A stretch of 53,310 nt of DNA from Pseudobdellovibrionaceae bacterium (GTDB taxonomy: Bacteria; Bdellovibrionota; Bdellovibrionia; Bdellovibrionales; JAMPXM01). Under the pieces are notes generated by a model. That model worked only from the letters and a program-made list of their open reading frames with translations, made no database searches and was not told the origin of the DNA. Each line of letters begins with the position of its first letter. Position 1 is the stretch's first letter. Made by a program: the position numbers and the translations under genes. Of this stretch, positions 19,020-27,469 are shown piece after piece. Where the stretch lies: the NCBI GenBank assembly GCA_021463345.1, contig JAJTYM010000025.1:1-53310 (forward strand). The letters run 5' to 3'.

Positions 19020-19044
19020 CCGGAGAGGGCTCGCCCCTCTCCGG
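19020..19044 (+). terminator. Strong hairpin after fliC
   Basis: Perfect 10-bp stem CCGGAGAGGG / CCCTCTCCGG with loop CTCGC, about 70 bases after the flagellin stop. No T-run follows. It may terminate or, more likely, protect the 3' end of abundant flagellin mRNA while letting some transcripts continue into flaG-fliD. Confidence 0.6.
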
Positions 19045-19230
19045 AGGTACTTCGCGGGCGTTGCCGAAAGGCCGACCCCCCGAAGCTCCGGCGCCCCGGC
19101 CCAGCGGGCCCGGCCTCCCCGCGCCGAACCCCGTCCGCTTTCACAGCGCGCCCTTGTCCCGGTGACGAAGGACCGGATTTCCCGGCGATCGTTAAGACGC
19201 TGGTCGGAACCGGCCGAAGAAACGGAAGTC

Positions 19231-19629
19231 ATGGATATCAAGGGATTGGTTCGATCGATGATTCCGTTCGGGGCGGCAAGCGCGAACACCGCGCTGTCCG
19301 TCGCCGCGAGGAAACGGGCCGAAGCGGGCTCCGCCACCGACCGCGACGCGGACGGCAAGCAGAACCATGCCGAAGATCAGCCAAAGCGCGATTTGAGCGC
19401 GGAAGAGATCCAGGACGCGATCCGTTTCCTCGAGGGCCTCCAGGGCGTCAAGGACAACAACCTGACCGTGAGACTCGAGGAAAAAGACGGCATCCGCGTC
19501 GTCTACGTCCAAGACCCGACCGGCAAGACCGTGCGCCGTCTCGCCGAGGCGGATCTGCGCTCCGTCCTGAAGAGCCGTCAGGAAGCCCAGCTCCAATCGA
19601 GCGGCCATCTTCTCAACAAATCGGCTTGA
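19231..19629 (+). CDS. flaG: FlaG-family flagellar protein
   Basis: 132 residues from ATG 19231. Low-complexity charged N-terminal half, then the FlaG core: LTVRLEEKDGIRVVYVQDPT followed by KTVRRLAEADLRSVL, matching the pattern of a beta-hairpin plus 'VIRQIP' type helix. FlaG genes typically sit between flagellin and fliD and affect filament length. No clear Shine-Dalgarno (ACGGAAG upstream). The upstream gap to fliC is 282 bases and contains only the fliC hairpin. Confidence 0.8.
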   Translation: MDIKGLVRSMIPFGAASANTALSVAARKRAEAGSATDRDADGKQNHAEDQPKRDLSAEEIQDAIRFLEGLQGVKDNNLTVRLEEKDGIRVVYVQDPTGKTVRRLAEADLRSVLKSRQEAQLQSSGHLLNKSA

Positions 19630-19853
19630 GCCCGCGCGCCCGGCCATTCGTCGAAGACGGGATCGCGCCGTCAAAGTTCCGTCGTCGCGCCGCCGGATGC
19701 GGCTCTCCCCGCCGCGCGCTCCCCCGTAAATTCGATCTGATCAACGGGCTTTAAAATGGTCCGAGCCAAACGATTGACTCACTGTTGCAGGCGATACTTG
19801 CGAAAATGAACGAAGGAGCCAGGACGGTTCCCAGACGAAGTCAGGAGGACTTC

Positions 19854-21233
19854 TTGCCCGCGATCACCTTCGGCGGAATGAATTCCGGCTTGCCCCCCGA
19901 TCTCGTCGAGAGGTTGGTGGAGGCCGAGCGCCTGCCGGTGAAAAAAATGGAGGAGCAGAAAGGCAAGAGCGCGGACCGCCTGAAGCTCGTCACCGATCTC
20001 GAAACCAAGATCGGGGCCATCCGGGGCAGCCTCGGGGAACTCGCCAGCGCGCGCGGCTTCTCCGACATCAAAGTCCTTTCCGGCGATCCCAATGTCGTGC
20101 AAGGCACGGTCGATCCCGCGCTGAGCCAGCCGGGCAGTTGGAACGTCGAAGTCCTCAAGCTCGCCGAGAAGGCCGCGGCCATCACGAACGGGTTCCCGGA
20201 CAAAGACAAGACCGAGATCGGCGTCGGCTACTTCAAGTTCAAGACGGCCGACGGGGACAAGGAAGTCTACATCAACGGCGCCAACAGCACGCTCGAGGGC
20301 GCGGCCCAGGCCATCAACGCCGCCAAGGTCGGCGTGCGCGCCTCGGTCGTCAACGACCGCAAGGAGAAGGACTCCCCGTTCAAACTCGTCCTCGCCGCCG
20401 ACGGCGTCGGAGCCGACAACACGGTCGAGTACCCGACGCTCTACTTCCTTGACGGGGACCAGGACATCTACTTCGACAAGGAGCGGGAAGCGAGCAACGG
20501 CGTCGTCAAGGTCGACGGCTTCGAGTTCGAGATCGCCGACAACACGCTCAGGGACATGATCCCCGGGGTCACGCTCGAGCTCAAGCAGGCCGCGCCCGGC
20601 CGCGGAATCAACGTGACCGTCAAGGAGGACCTCGAGGTCGTCGGCGGAAAGATCAAGTCGTTCGTCGACGCGATGAACGCCGTCCTCGGCTTCATCCAAC
20701 AGCAGAACAAGCTCGATAAAGGCACCGATACGTCGCGAACCCTGGGCGGCGACGGCCTCATCCGCAGCGTCGAGCAGAGGCTGCGCCAATTGATCCAGTC
20801 GCCGCAATACGGGGTCAAGGGCGATATCCGCACGCTCAGCCAACTGGGCGTCCAGTTCAACCGGTCGGGCACGCTGGATTACGACGAGAAGAAGTTCAAC
20901 GCCGTCCTGGCGCAGAGACCCGACCAGGTGCACGCGTTCTTCGCGGGCGACGGTTTGGACACGGGGTTCGTGCCGTCCATACGCCGCGAGATCGGCACCA
21001 TGCTCAATTCGGTTTTCGGCCCGATCGGCAACCGCAAGCGCGGCCTGCAGCAGAAGATCGACCAGATCGACCAGAGGATCGAGACCAAGGAACGTCAGCT
21101 CGTCCGCCGGGAGGAGCAGTTGCGCAACAAGTTCGCGAAACTCGAGGAGACCTTGGGCCGAATCAAAGGCCAAGGGCAAGCGATGGCCGCGATCCAGTCC
21201 GGGATCGCCGGCGGCGGGGGCGGGGGCGGTTGA
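19854..21233 (+). CDS. fliD: Flagellar filament cap protein FliD
   Basis: 459 residues. A TTG start at 19854 is chosen because AGGAGG lies exactly five bases upstream and the protein then begins PAITFGGMNSGLPPDLVERL, the family's usual N-terminus; the frame is open to 19785 but those codons do not fit. FliD forms the distal cap that folds flagellin. Other features: FliD_N (residues ~5-100), a central region, FliD_C (GLIRSVEQRLRQLIQSPQYG, LGVQFNRSGTLDYDEKKFNA) and a C-terminal coiled coil (RKRGLQQKIDQIDQRIETKE). It ends in an unusual run of glycines. Confidence 0.94.
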   Translation: MPAITFGGMNSGLPPDLVERLVEAERLPVKKMEEQKGKSADRLKLVTDLETKIGAIRGSLGELASARGFSDIKVLSGDPNVVQGTVDPALSQPGSWNVEVLKLAEKAAAITNGFPDKDKTEIGVGYFKFKTADGDKEVYINGANSTLEGAAQAINAAKVGVRASVVNDRKEKDSPFKLVLAADGVGADNTVEYPTLYFLDGDQDIYFDKEREASNGVVKVDGFEFEIADNTLRDMIPGVTLELKQAAPGRGINVTVKEDLEVVGGKIKSFVDAMNAVLGFIQQQNKLDKGTDTSRTLGGDGLIRSVEQRLRQLIQSPQYGVKGDIRTLSQLGVQFNRSGTLDYDEKKFNAVLAQRPDQVHAFFAGDGLDTGFVPSIRREIGTMLNSVFGPIGNRKRGLQQKIDQIDQRIETKERQLVRREEQLRNKFAKLEETLGRIKGQGQAMAAIQSGIAGGGGGGG

Positions 21234-21346
21234 GGTTCGTCGGTTAAAATTCGTCGCCGGCGGGAGCCGGACTCGAGGGGGCGGAGGACGGCTCCGATAG
21301 ACCGGAAGAGGGATAACTTCAGACAAGTTTCGGGGTTCCAGGGAAG

Positions 21347-21751
21347 ATGAAGAACGCGTATCAGAAGTACAAGCAGACGTCGATACAGAGCGCGAGCCGG
21401 GAAAAGCTCCTGCTCATGATGTACGAAGGCGCCATCAAGTTCGTGAAGCTCGCGATCGCGGCGGTCGAGCAGAAGAAGATCGCCGACAAGGGCGTCAACA
21501 TCGGGCGCGCGTACGACATCGTCCTCGAGCTCAACAACACGCTCGATCACAAGATCGGCGGCGAGGTCGCCAAGAACCTCGAGCAGCTCTACATGTACGT
21601 CACCGATCAACTCACTCAGGCGAACATCAAGAGCGACGCCGGGCACCTGAAGAACGCTCTTCAGGTCCTGGAGACGTTGTACGACGGGTGGCGGAAGGCC
21701 ATCGAACGGCTCAAGGCCCAGAACGGCGACAAGGAAGAAAAAGGCGCATGA
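21347..21751 (+). CDS. fliS: Flagellin export chaperone FliS
   Basis: 134 residues, family length. The hallmark N-terminus is present: AYQKYKQTSIQSASREKLLL, then MMYEGAIKFVKLAIAAVEQK and a C-terminal DGWRKAIERL. FliS binds the flagellin C-terminus and prevents premature polymerisation in the cytoplasm. The stop overlaps the next gene's start (ATGA), implying coupling. Confidence 0.95.
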   Translation: MKNAYQKYKQTSIQSASREKLLLMMYEGAIKFVKLAIAAVEQKKIADKGVNIGRAYDIVLELNNTLDHKIGGEVAKNLEQLYMYVTDQLTQANIKSDAGHLKNALQVLETLYDGWRKAIERLKAQNGDKEEKGA

Positions 21752-22206
21752 CGGCGGAATCCGGGGAGGGAATGACGATGGAGAGGATCATCACGTTGCT
21801 TCGGGAGAAGAACCACTACCTCGAGAAGTTCCACGAGGTGAACGAACAGGAACTGCTGCGTTTCGACGCCGGCGACTTCGGGAACGTGGAAGTGTTCTAC
21901 GGGACCCGCGACAAGATCCTCGACCTGATCCGCGTCATCGACGACCTCCTTTCCGAGGAGAACGAACGCCACGCGGGCTCGACCGCGTCGTGCTCGCCGG
22001 GGCAAAAGGCCGAGATCGAGCGGATCCTCAAGAGCAAGGACGGGTGGGTCACCAGGATCCTCGCCCAGGACCTGAACGTGATCTCGTGGATCGAGAAAGA
22101 GAAATCCAACATCATCCGCGAGCTGCAGTCGGTGCGCAAAGGCCGCAAGGCCATGAAGGGCTACCGCAGCGGCGAGACCAGCCGGACGCTCGACGAGAAA
22201 GCGTGA
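21748..22206 (+). CDS. FliT/FlgN-like flagellar export chaperone
   Basis: 152 residues, all-helical, starting with an ATGA overlap on fliS. The pattern MERIITLLREKNHYLEKFHE ... LLRFDAGDFGNVEVFYGTRD and LAQDLNVISWIEKEKSNIIR resembles FlgN/FliT chaperones, which bind hook-associated proteins or FliD. Position after fliS supports a FliT-type partner of FliD. Sequence similarity is modest, so which of the two families applies is open. Confidence 0.7.
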   Translation: MTAESGEGMTMERIITLLREKNHYLEKFHEVNEQELLRFDAGDFGNVEVFYGTRDKILDLIRVIDDLLSEENERHAGSTASCSPGQKAEIERILKSKDGWVTRILAQDLNVISWIEKEKSNIIRELQSVRKGRKAMKGYRSGETSRTLDEKA

Positions 22207-22218
22207 CGCTTTCCCCAT

Positions 22219-22274
22219 CGGCCGGGGGCGCGGGGGCCCCGGCCGCAAGCCCGGGGTCCCCGCGCCCCCGGCCG
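22219..22274 (+). terminator. 24-bp GC-only hairpin closing the filament chaperone genes
   Basis: Bases 22219-22242 pair with 22251-22274 in a continuous 24-bp stem (one G-T pair, 22236 with 22257) around an 8-base loop (22243-22250). Only AAATTT follows, so it is not a classical U-run terminator. It lies 13 bases after the stop at 22206 and ~140 bases before the next start, and may separate filament genes from the TPR/glycosyltransferase cassette or tune read-through. Confidence 0.6.
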
Positions 22275-22410
22275 CCAAATTTCTGACTTGCCCGCGCGAG
22301 TCAGTCAAAGCTCCGTCGGCCCACCCCTCTGTAAAGCCGTTCATTTCTCGCTCGCCGGTGGCACCCGCGTTGCTCTTCCATTCGGAGGACCCACCTCGGG
22401 AGGACCGGAA

Positions 22411-23520
22411 ATGCCAGGACTTGAGTCGATGGACGCGCTCGAACCGTCTCCGCGCCGCTCGCGCGGCCAGCCCCACGGACAGGAACCGATCGGGGATCGC
22501 GCGCGCCGGTCGTCGGGAGAGGACGCGGCCGGGAACGTGGCCGCGGGCCCTTCTCTGCCGGCCTCGCGCGCCGATGAGGCGCTGGCCGAATTCGATCGAG
22601 GGGAGAGGGCGCCCGAGGCGCTCGAGCTCGTGGCCAACCTGCTCCGCAACGCCCTCGTCCTGATCGAGAACCGCGAGTACGCGCTCGCCATGAACTTGTT
22701 GCGCAACGTCCTCATGCGCAAGCCCAACGAGCCTCGCGCCTTGCGGTGGCTCGGGCATTGCCTGCGCGAGACCAACCGGCTCGAAGACGCCGCGAAATGC
22801 TTCAAAGCGCTCGCCTCCGGCCCGGGAGACGAGGAGTCCCTCCTCCTGTACGCCGAAGCGCTCTACACGCTCGGCCGCGACCGGGAGGCGGTCGTCGTCT
22901 ACCAGACCCTCCTCGGCCGGCTCACCGGCACGAGCCCCGCGTTGTTCGAGGTTTACAAGAACCTCGGCAACATCCACGTGCGCGCCGGGGATTTCGACGC
23001 GGGCGAGGAGTGCTACAACAAGGCGAACACGCTGCGCTGCGATTCCGACGCCCTGATGGTGAACTACGGGACGCTCGAGATCCAGCGCGAGAACTTCTCC
23101 GACGCCGTCGAACGGTTCCGCCGCGCCGTCGAGATCAACGCCGCCAACGACAAAGGCTGGGTGGGGTTGGCGATGGTGCACCGGCAGATGGGCGATCTCG
23201 AGCTTGCCAAGGCCAACGTCGAGCGCGCGCTCGACATCAACCCGCGCAACAGGACGGCGCTGCATCTCCTCGCCGAATGGGATCTGCGCGACCGTGATTT
23301 CGCCGCGTCGTCGCGCCGGCTCGCCGATTACCTCGCGCTCGAGGGCGAGGACGCCGAGATGAGTTTCCTGCTCGCTCGGATCCTCACGCATCTGGGGCGC
23401 TTGCCCGAGGCGGTCCTCGAAATGGAGCGAGTGCTCGCGCTCGATCCCGGGGTCGAAGGCGGCCTGGGGCTGATGGCCGCGCTGCGGGCCGAGTTGCGCC
23501 GCCGCATGGAGAACGCGTGA
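22411..23520 (+). CDS. TPR-repeat protein in the flagellar glycosyltransferase cassette
   Basis: 369 residues from ATG 22411 with GGGAGG seven bases upstream. After a ~65-residue Arg/Pro/Ala-rich N-terminus come tandem tetratricopeptide repeats over most of the length, for example YALAMNLLRNVLMRKPNEPR, NRLEDAAKCFKALASGPGDE, VYKNLGNIHVRAGDFDAGEE, FSDAVERFRRAVEINAANDK and LAKANVERALDINPRNRTAL. A protein-binding scaffold. Its stop overlaps the next start (GTGA). In Caulobacter FlmG a TPR module fused to a glycosyltransferase recognises flagellin; here the TPR protein is separate, and the same role is an inference. Confidence 0.85.
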   Translation: MPGLESMDALEPSPRRSRGQPHGQEPIGDRARRSSGEDAAGNVAAGPSLPASRADEALAEFDRGERAPEALELVANLLRNALVLIENREYALAMNLLRNVLMRKPNEPRALRWLGHCLRETNRLEDAAKCFKALASGPGDEESLLLYAEALYTLGRDREAVVVYQTLLGRLTGTSPALFEVYKNLGNIHVRAGDFDAGEECYNKANTLRCDSDALMVNYGTLEIQRENFSDAVERFRRAVEINAANDKGWVGLAMVHRQMGDLELAKANVERALDINPRNRTALHLLAEWDLRDRDFAASSRRLADYLALEGEDAEMSFLLARILTHLGRLPEAVLEMERVLALDPGVEGGLGLMAALRAELRRRMENA

Positions 23521-24149
23521 GTTCCATCGAATCGTCGAGAAGCGGTCGCCCCGGCGAGGGCGGGGGGCGCGCGGGCTCCGGCGCCGATCCCGCGCGCGAT
23601 GGGGAGCGTTGGGCCCGGGAAGCCTTGGCGGCCCTCCCCGGCCTGCGCGCCGTCGCGATCCTGGGCCTCGGCGGAGGCCATCACGTCAAAGCGCTTTTGG
23701 AGGCCGATCCCGGGCTCGCCACGCTCGTGATCGAGTCCGACGCGGATCTCGCGCGCGAGACCCTGCGCCTGTTCCCGGGGATCCCCGCCCGGAACGTGTG
23801 CGTCGAGAGCGATTGGAGCCGGTTGCTCGACCACGAACGCGTGCGCTCCCTGACGCACGCGCCGTTCGCTGTCCTCAAGCACGGCCCAAGCTGCCAGGCG
23901 GACGGGTTGTTCTACCAGCGGGCCGAGGCGTTGATCCTCGCTCGCGACCGAACCGGATTCTTCCTGCAGCTCCGGGACCGACCCGCCCTCTTGCGGTGCG
24001 TGAGCCGCGATCGGCTCGAAGCGGTCCCCGTCGGCCCCGTTTCGATCCGGACCGTTCTTGAGCTGATCAACCCGGAATCGATCAAGCCGGGCGCCGCCGA
24101 GGAGCGGGAAGCGTTGCTTTGGAAAACGCTCGGGGAACTGGTGAAATGA
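23517..24149 (+). CDS. Rossmann-like protein of unknown function in the GT cassette
   Basis: 210 residues, GTG start overlapping the TPR gene stop. After a disordered Gly/Ser/Arg N-terminus, residues ~42-85 have a nucleotide-binding-like pattern: LRAVAILGLGGGHHVKALLE then LATLVIESDADLARETL, resembling the first strand-loop-helix of SAM-methyltransferases and the Rossmann-like region at the N-terminus of Maf-type (motility accessory factor) flagellar glycosyltransferases. No catalytic motif can be assigned. Tight coupling to a TPR gene and a GT9 gene suggests a shared task. Confidence 0.7.
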   Translation: MSSIESSRSGRPGEGGGRAGSGADPARDGERWAREALAALPGLRAVAILGLGGGHHVKALLEADPGLATLVIESDADLARETLRLFPGIPARNVCVESDWSRLLDHERVRSLTHAPFAVLKHGPSCQADGLFYQRAEALILARDRTGFFLQLRDRPALLRCVSRDRLEAVPVGPVSIRTVLELINPESIKPGAAEEREALLWKTLGELVK

Positions 24150-25828
24150 AGCCGAAGATCCTCGTTCTCTGCCTCTTGCGCCTGGGAGACATCGTCCTCG
24201 CGACGCCGGTCCTGCGCGGTCTGCGCGAAAAACACCCCGGCACCGAGATTCACGTCCTCATCAACGGCCAGTTCGCGCAGATCCGGGAACTGATCCCCTA
24301 CGTCGACAAAGTCCACGTGTTCGAGCGCGACGAATTGCAGCGGGGGCTGGGGGAGGCGAAACGCGGCCTCTTCGAGCCGTACGAGCGGTTGCGCGCGCTC
24401 GTCGCCCGGCTCGAGAGCGAGCGCTACGGGCGGATCGTCAATCTCACGCAGAACCGCTTGAGCGGTTATCTCGCGCAGTCGATCCAGGGGCCGGAGAAGA
24501 TCGGCCTCGCGCTCGGCGCCGACGGCATGGCGGCGTTCAACTCGCCGTGGTTCCGCTACCTGAACGCCCAGGCCGACGAGGACGGGGAGCGCGTTTTCCA
24601 CTACACGGACGTGTTCCGTTTCGCGCTCGGCTTGCAGGACGGCCCGCGCCGCCCGTCGTTGCAGGAGAGCGAGGCGGGACGGGCGGAGGCGGACGCGCTG
24701 CTGCGGCCCGGCCGCAAGTGCCTCCTCGTGCAACCGCTCACGAGCGACGTGAAGAAGGACTGGGGACTCGATCGGTTCGCCGAGATGGCCCGCCTTTTCG
24801 CCGCGGGCCACCCGGAGTTCGAGATCCTGCTGCTCGGGGCGCCCGCCGAGCGCGCCCGCCTGGAGCCCGTCGCCGCCGCGCTCAGCGCCCAGGGCGTCCG
24901 GGCGCGGCTCGCGATTTGCTCGTTGGCGGGGGTTTACAGCCTCTTGCTCCGCGCGCACGGGCTGGTCACGGGCGACACCTCCATCAAACACCTCGCGTGC
25001 GCGGCCGGCGTCCCGCTCGTCGAATTGAGCCTCGGCAGCAGCGACTACCGCCGGACCGGCGCGTATTTGCAGAACAGCGTCATCATCCAGGCGCGCGAGC
25101 TCTGCGCGCCCTGTCCGCATTCCAAGGCCTGCCACCGGGACCGCCACGCCTGCGCCGAACGGATCCCGCCGGCGGCCGTGGCCATGGCGATCTCAGAAAC
25201 GATCGCGGGCAACCGCCACCAACTGCGAGTGATCGCCGAGGAGTTCGCCGACGACCTGGAGATCCTGCGCGTGGAGGTCGAGGAGAGCGGGTTCTGGGCG
25301 GCGCATTCGGTCCTCGAGCCTTTCACCGAGGCCGGCGTCGCGCGCTGGTTGTGGATGAGCGGTCGGAAGATCCATCTCGAGGAGGAGCGCGCCAAACCGC
25401 TCGGGGGATGGGGCGAACTCGGGACGGAGGCGGTGCGCCTCGAGCATTTGCTCAGGCGCGTCTACCCGTCGGCGACGCCGGCGGACTGGGCTCATCTCTT
25501 GGACGCGCTCGAGCGCCAGGCCGCGATGGTCGAGGCTCGCCTCGGCGGGTTCGAAGCGGGCCTCAAATCCCTGTACGGGAGTTACGAAGACCCCGAGCGC
25601 CTGCGCGCGTTCGTGAAAACGCTGATCGCCTTCCGAGAAAAACTCAAGCCCGCGCCTGCGCTCGCGGCGCCCCGGTCGTCGCTCGACCGGTTGATCGATG
25701 ACGGTCTCGCGCCGCCGTTCGTGCGTTTTCGCCGCATCGTCGACGCCATCCAGGAGCTGCGCGCGACGACCGACATCGAGATCCGCTTGATCCGCAGCCT
25801 CCGCGACCGCATGGAGACCGTTGCATGA
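24146..25828 (+). CDS. GT9-family glycosyltransferase with extra C-terminal domain
   Basis: 560 residues. The first ~350 are a glycosyltransferase family 9 (ADP-heptose:LPS heptosyltransferase-like) enzyme: LRLGDIVLATPVLRGLREKH with the conserved acidic D15, LVQPLTSDVKKDWGLDRFAE and the donor-site pattern GDTSIKHLACAAGVPLVELS. A cysteine cluster follows (C320, C323, C329, C336: ELCAPCPHSKACHRDRHAC), seen in many GT9 enzymes and perhaps metal binding. The last ~190 residues are a helical, acidic domain absent from ordinary heptosyltransferases, which are ~350 long. Start overlaps the preceding stop (ATGA). Location in the flagellin operon argues for a protein acceptor rather than LPS. Confidence 0.88.
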   Translation: MKPKILVLCLLRLGDIVLATPVLRGLREKHPGTEIHVLINGQFAQIRELIPYVDKVHVFERDELQRGLGEAKRGLFEPYERLRALVARLESERYGRIVNLTQNRLSGYLAQSIQGPEKIGLALGADGMAAFNSPWFRYLNAQADEDGERVFHYTDVFRFALGLQDGPRRPSLQESEAGRAEADALLRPGRKCLLVQPLTSDVKKDWGLDRFAEMARLFAAGHPEFEILLLGAPAERARLEPVAAALSAQGVRARLAICSLAGVYSLLLRAHGLVTGDTSIKHLACAAGVPLVELSLGSSDYRRTGAYLQNSVIIQARELCAPCPHSKACHRDRHACAERIPPAAVAMAISETIAGNRHQLRVIAEEFADDLEILRVEVEESGFWAAHSVLEPFTEAGVARWLWMSGRKIHLEEERAKPLGGWGELGTEAVRLEHLLRRVYPSATPADWAHLLDALERQAAMVEARLGGFEAGLKSLYGSYEDPERLRAFVKTLIAFREKLKPAPALAAPRSSLDRLIDDGLAPPFVRFRRIVDAIQELRATTDIEIRLIRSLRDRMETVA

Positions 25829-26013
25829 CCGCCGCTTTGAGCATGTACCTGCGCCAAGCCCTGGCGCGCCTGACGAAGGCCGCCGAGGCGGTGAGACTCG
25901 GCGGCGCCGGGGAGGGCGACCCGGCGCTTTCGCGCTTGCGTTTGTTGGAAGACCTCATCAAGGAGCAGATGCCTCATGAAGACGCTGGTTCTTCAACTCG
26001 CGCGCCTCGGTGA
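25825..26013 (+). CDS. Small helical protein between the two GT9 genes
   Basis: 62 residues. Starts in ATGA overlap with the previous stop and ends 38 bases inside the next gene. The first 45 residues form a likely amphipathic helix pair (MYLRQALARLTKAAEAVRLG, LSRLRLLEDLIKEQM). No family recognised. The exact coupling of its start supports translation, but its size and the long downstream overlap leave doubt. Confidence 0.5.
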   Translation: MTAALSMYLRQALARLTKAAEAVRLGGAGEGDPALSRLRLLEDLIKEQMPHEDAGSSTRAPR

Positions 26014-27469
26014 CATTTATCAGACCTGGCCGGTGATGCGCGCCTTGCGGCGCGCGGGCGGCGGAGAGCTGCACCTGCTCGCGCGCGCGAAGTTCGCCGG
26101 CGCCGTCGACGGGCTGGAGGCGATCGATCGGCTTTGGACCCTCGATGCGAGGGCCGCGCTCGCGCCGCTCGTCGGCGACGCGCTGGATATCGAGGCGTCC
26201 CTCGCCGTTCTCGACGATTTGGTCGCGCGCCTCAGGGCCGAGGGCTTCGAGCGCGTCATCAACCTGTCGTACTCGCCGTTCTCCAGCCGCCTGACGGCGG
26301 CCGTCGCTGGATCGGGAGCGGGCGAGGTGAGAGGGTACACGCGCCACGCCGATGGCTACCTGCAACTCGCGGACGACGCTTCGGCCTATTTCTACGCCCA
26401 AGTCGGCCCGGGCCGAGCCAATCGCGTCCATCTCACGGAGCTTTTCGCGCAGACGGCGGGCGTTGAGCTCGTCGAAGCCGACTGGGCGGGGCCCGCGACC
26501 CGCCCCGAAGGGGGCGCCGTCGCCGCGAAACTCTTCTCGCTCCTCAACGGCGCGCGCGCGCCGATCGTCGTGCATCTCGGCGCCAGCCGGCCCGGCAAAA
26601 CGTTCGGCTCCCACAAATGGCTGCAGGTGGTCTCGGGCCTCCTGGAACGGACGGACGCTCCGGTCGCGTTGATCGGAGCGGCCGGCGAAAGGGCGTTGGC
26701 CGACGCCGTCAAATCTTCGGCCGCGGGCCGGGAGGCGGTCGACCTCGTCGGGAGCACGACCCTGCGCGACGTTTTCGCCTTGTTGGCGAAAGCGCGGCTC
26801 GCGATCGGGGGAGACAGCGCGCCGGTGCACATCGCGGCGCTGACCGGGACGCCCTGCCTGAACCTGAGTTTCAGGGAGGTGAGCTTCTGGGAGACCGGGC
26901 CGAAGAGCGCCGGTTCGCGGATCCTCGCGTTCGAGGCGGCGGACGATCTCGCTTCGGACGTCGTGGTTCGCGAGGCGCTGGCGATGCTGGCGGGCGAGGA
27001 GGGGGATCCTCGAGCGATCCGCGTCGCGGGCCCGATCGAGCCGTACGCCGCCGGGGGCCCGTTCGCGGCGTCGGCCGGCTGGGAATGGCTGCAAGCGATC
27101 TACATGGGGCGGCCGTTCCCGGTGCCCGAGAGCGAACTTTGCGTCCAAGGGCTCCTGCGCCTGCAAGAGGCCAACGAACTCGCGCTCGAGCAACTCGCGG
27201 TCCTCGGCCGACGGGGCCTCGCCGACCGCACGGCCCTGGCGATCCTCGATCGCTTCGACGAGATCATCGGCGCGATCGCCGGCATGGCCCCGACCATCGG
27301 CATCCTCGTGCGTTGGTTCCAGACGGAACGGATCCGGTTGGGCCCCATGCCGGGGGAAGAACTGCTCGCGAAAACGGTCTCCCTGCACGCCAAGCTTCGG
27401 GACGTGCTCGGCCTTTACGTGGCGGGGCCGGCCCGGGAGGAGACGCATGACGACGTCCGTATGGGATGA
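25976..27469 (+). CDS. Second GT9-family glycosyltransferase with C-terminal extension
   Basis: 497 residues, AAGGAG ten bases before the ATG. GT9 features: LVLQLARLGDIYQTWPVMRA with D13, PIVVHLGASRPGKTFGSHKW and IGGDSAPVHIAALTGTPCLN. It lacks the cysteine cluster of its neighbour. The C-terminal ~150 residues are a helical extension (LQEANELALEQLAVLGRRGL, RFDEIIGAIAGMAP). A diverged paralogue of the upstream enzyme; two GT9 enzymes in series could add two sugars, or one could have become a non-catalytic partner. Stop overlaps the next gene by 23 bases. Confidence 0.87.
   Translation: MKTLVLQLARLGDIYQTWPVMRALRRAGGGELHLLARAKFAGAVDGLEAIDRLWTLDARAALAPLVGDALDIEASLAVLDDLVARLRAEGFERVINLSYSPFSSRLTAAVAGSGAGEVRGYTRHADGYLQLADDASAYFYAQVGPGRANRVHLTELFAQTAGVELVEADWAGPATRPEGGAVAAKLFSLLNGARAPIVVHLGASRPGKTFGSHKWLQVVSGLLERTDAPVALIGAAGERALADAVKSSAAGREAVDLVGSTTLRDVFALLAKARLAIGGDSAPVHIAALTGTPCLNLSFREVSFWETGPKSAGSRILAFEAADDLASDVVVREALAMLAGEEGDPRAIRVAGPIEPYAAGGPFAASAGWEWLQAIYMGRPFPVPESELCVQGLLRLQEANELALEQLAVLGRRGLADRTALAILDRFDEIIGAIAGMAPTIGILVRWFQTERIRLGPMPGEELLAKTVSLHAKLRDVLGLYVAGPAREETHDDVRMG

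Noticed and set aside
19740-19785. Sigma-28-like promoter before fliD (TAAA with CGAT 14 bases downstream)
   Set aside because: Spacing and -10 match are too poor to call; it could be chance in the only AT-rich patch of the gap.
19779-21326. 515-codon open frame antisense to fliD
   Set aside because: Shadow of a real gene; composition biased and no recognisable motif.
23517-24149. SAM-dependent methyltransferase call
   Set aside because: The LGLGGG loop fits many Rossmann folds; no other methyltransferase motif is present, so only a fold-level description is given.
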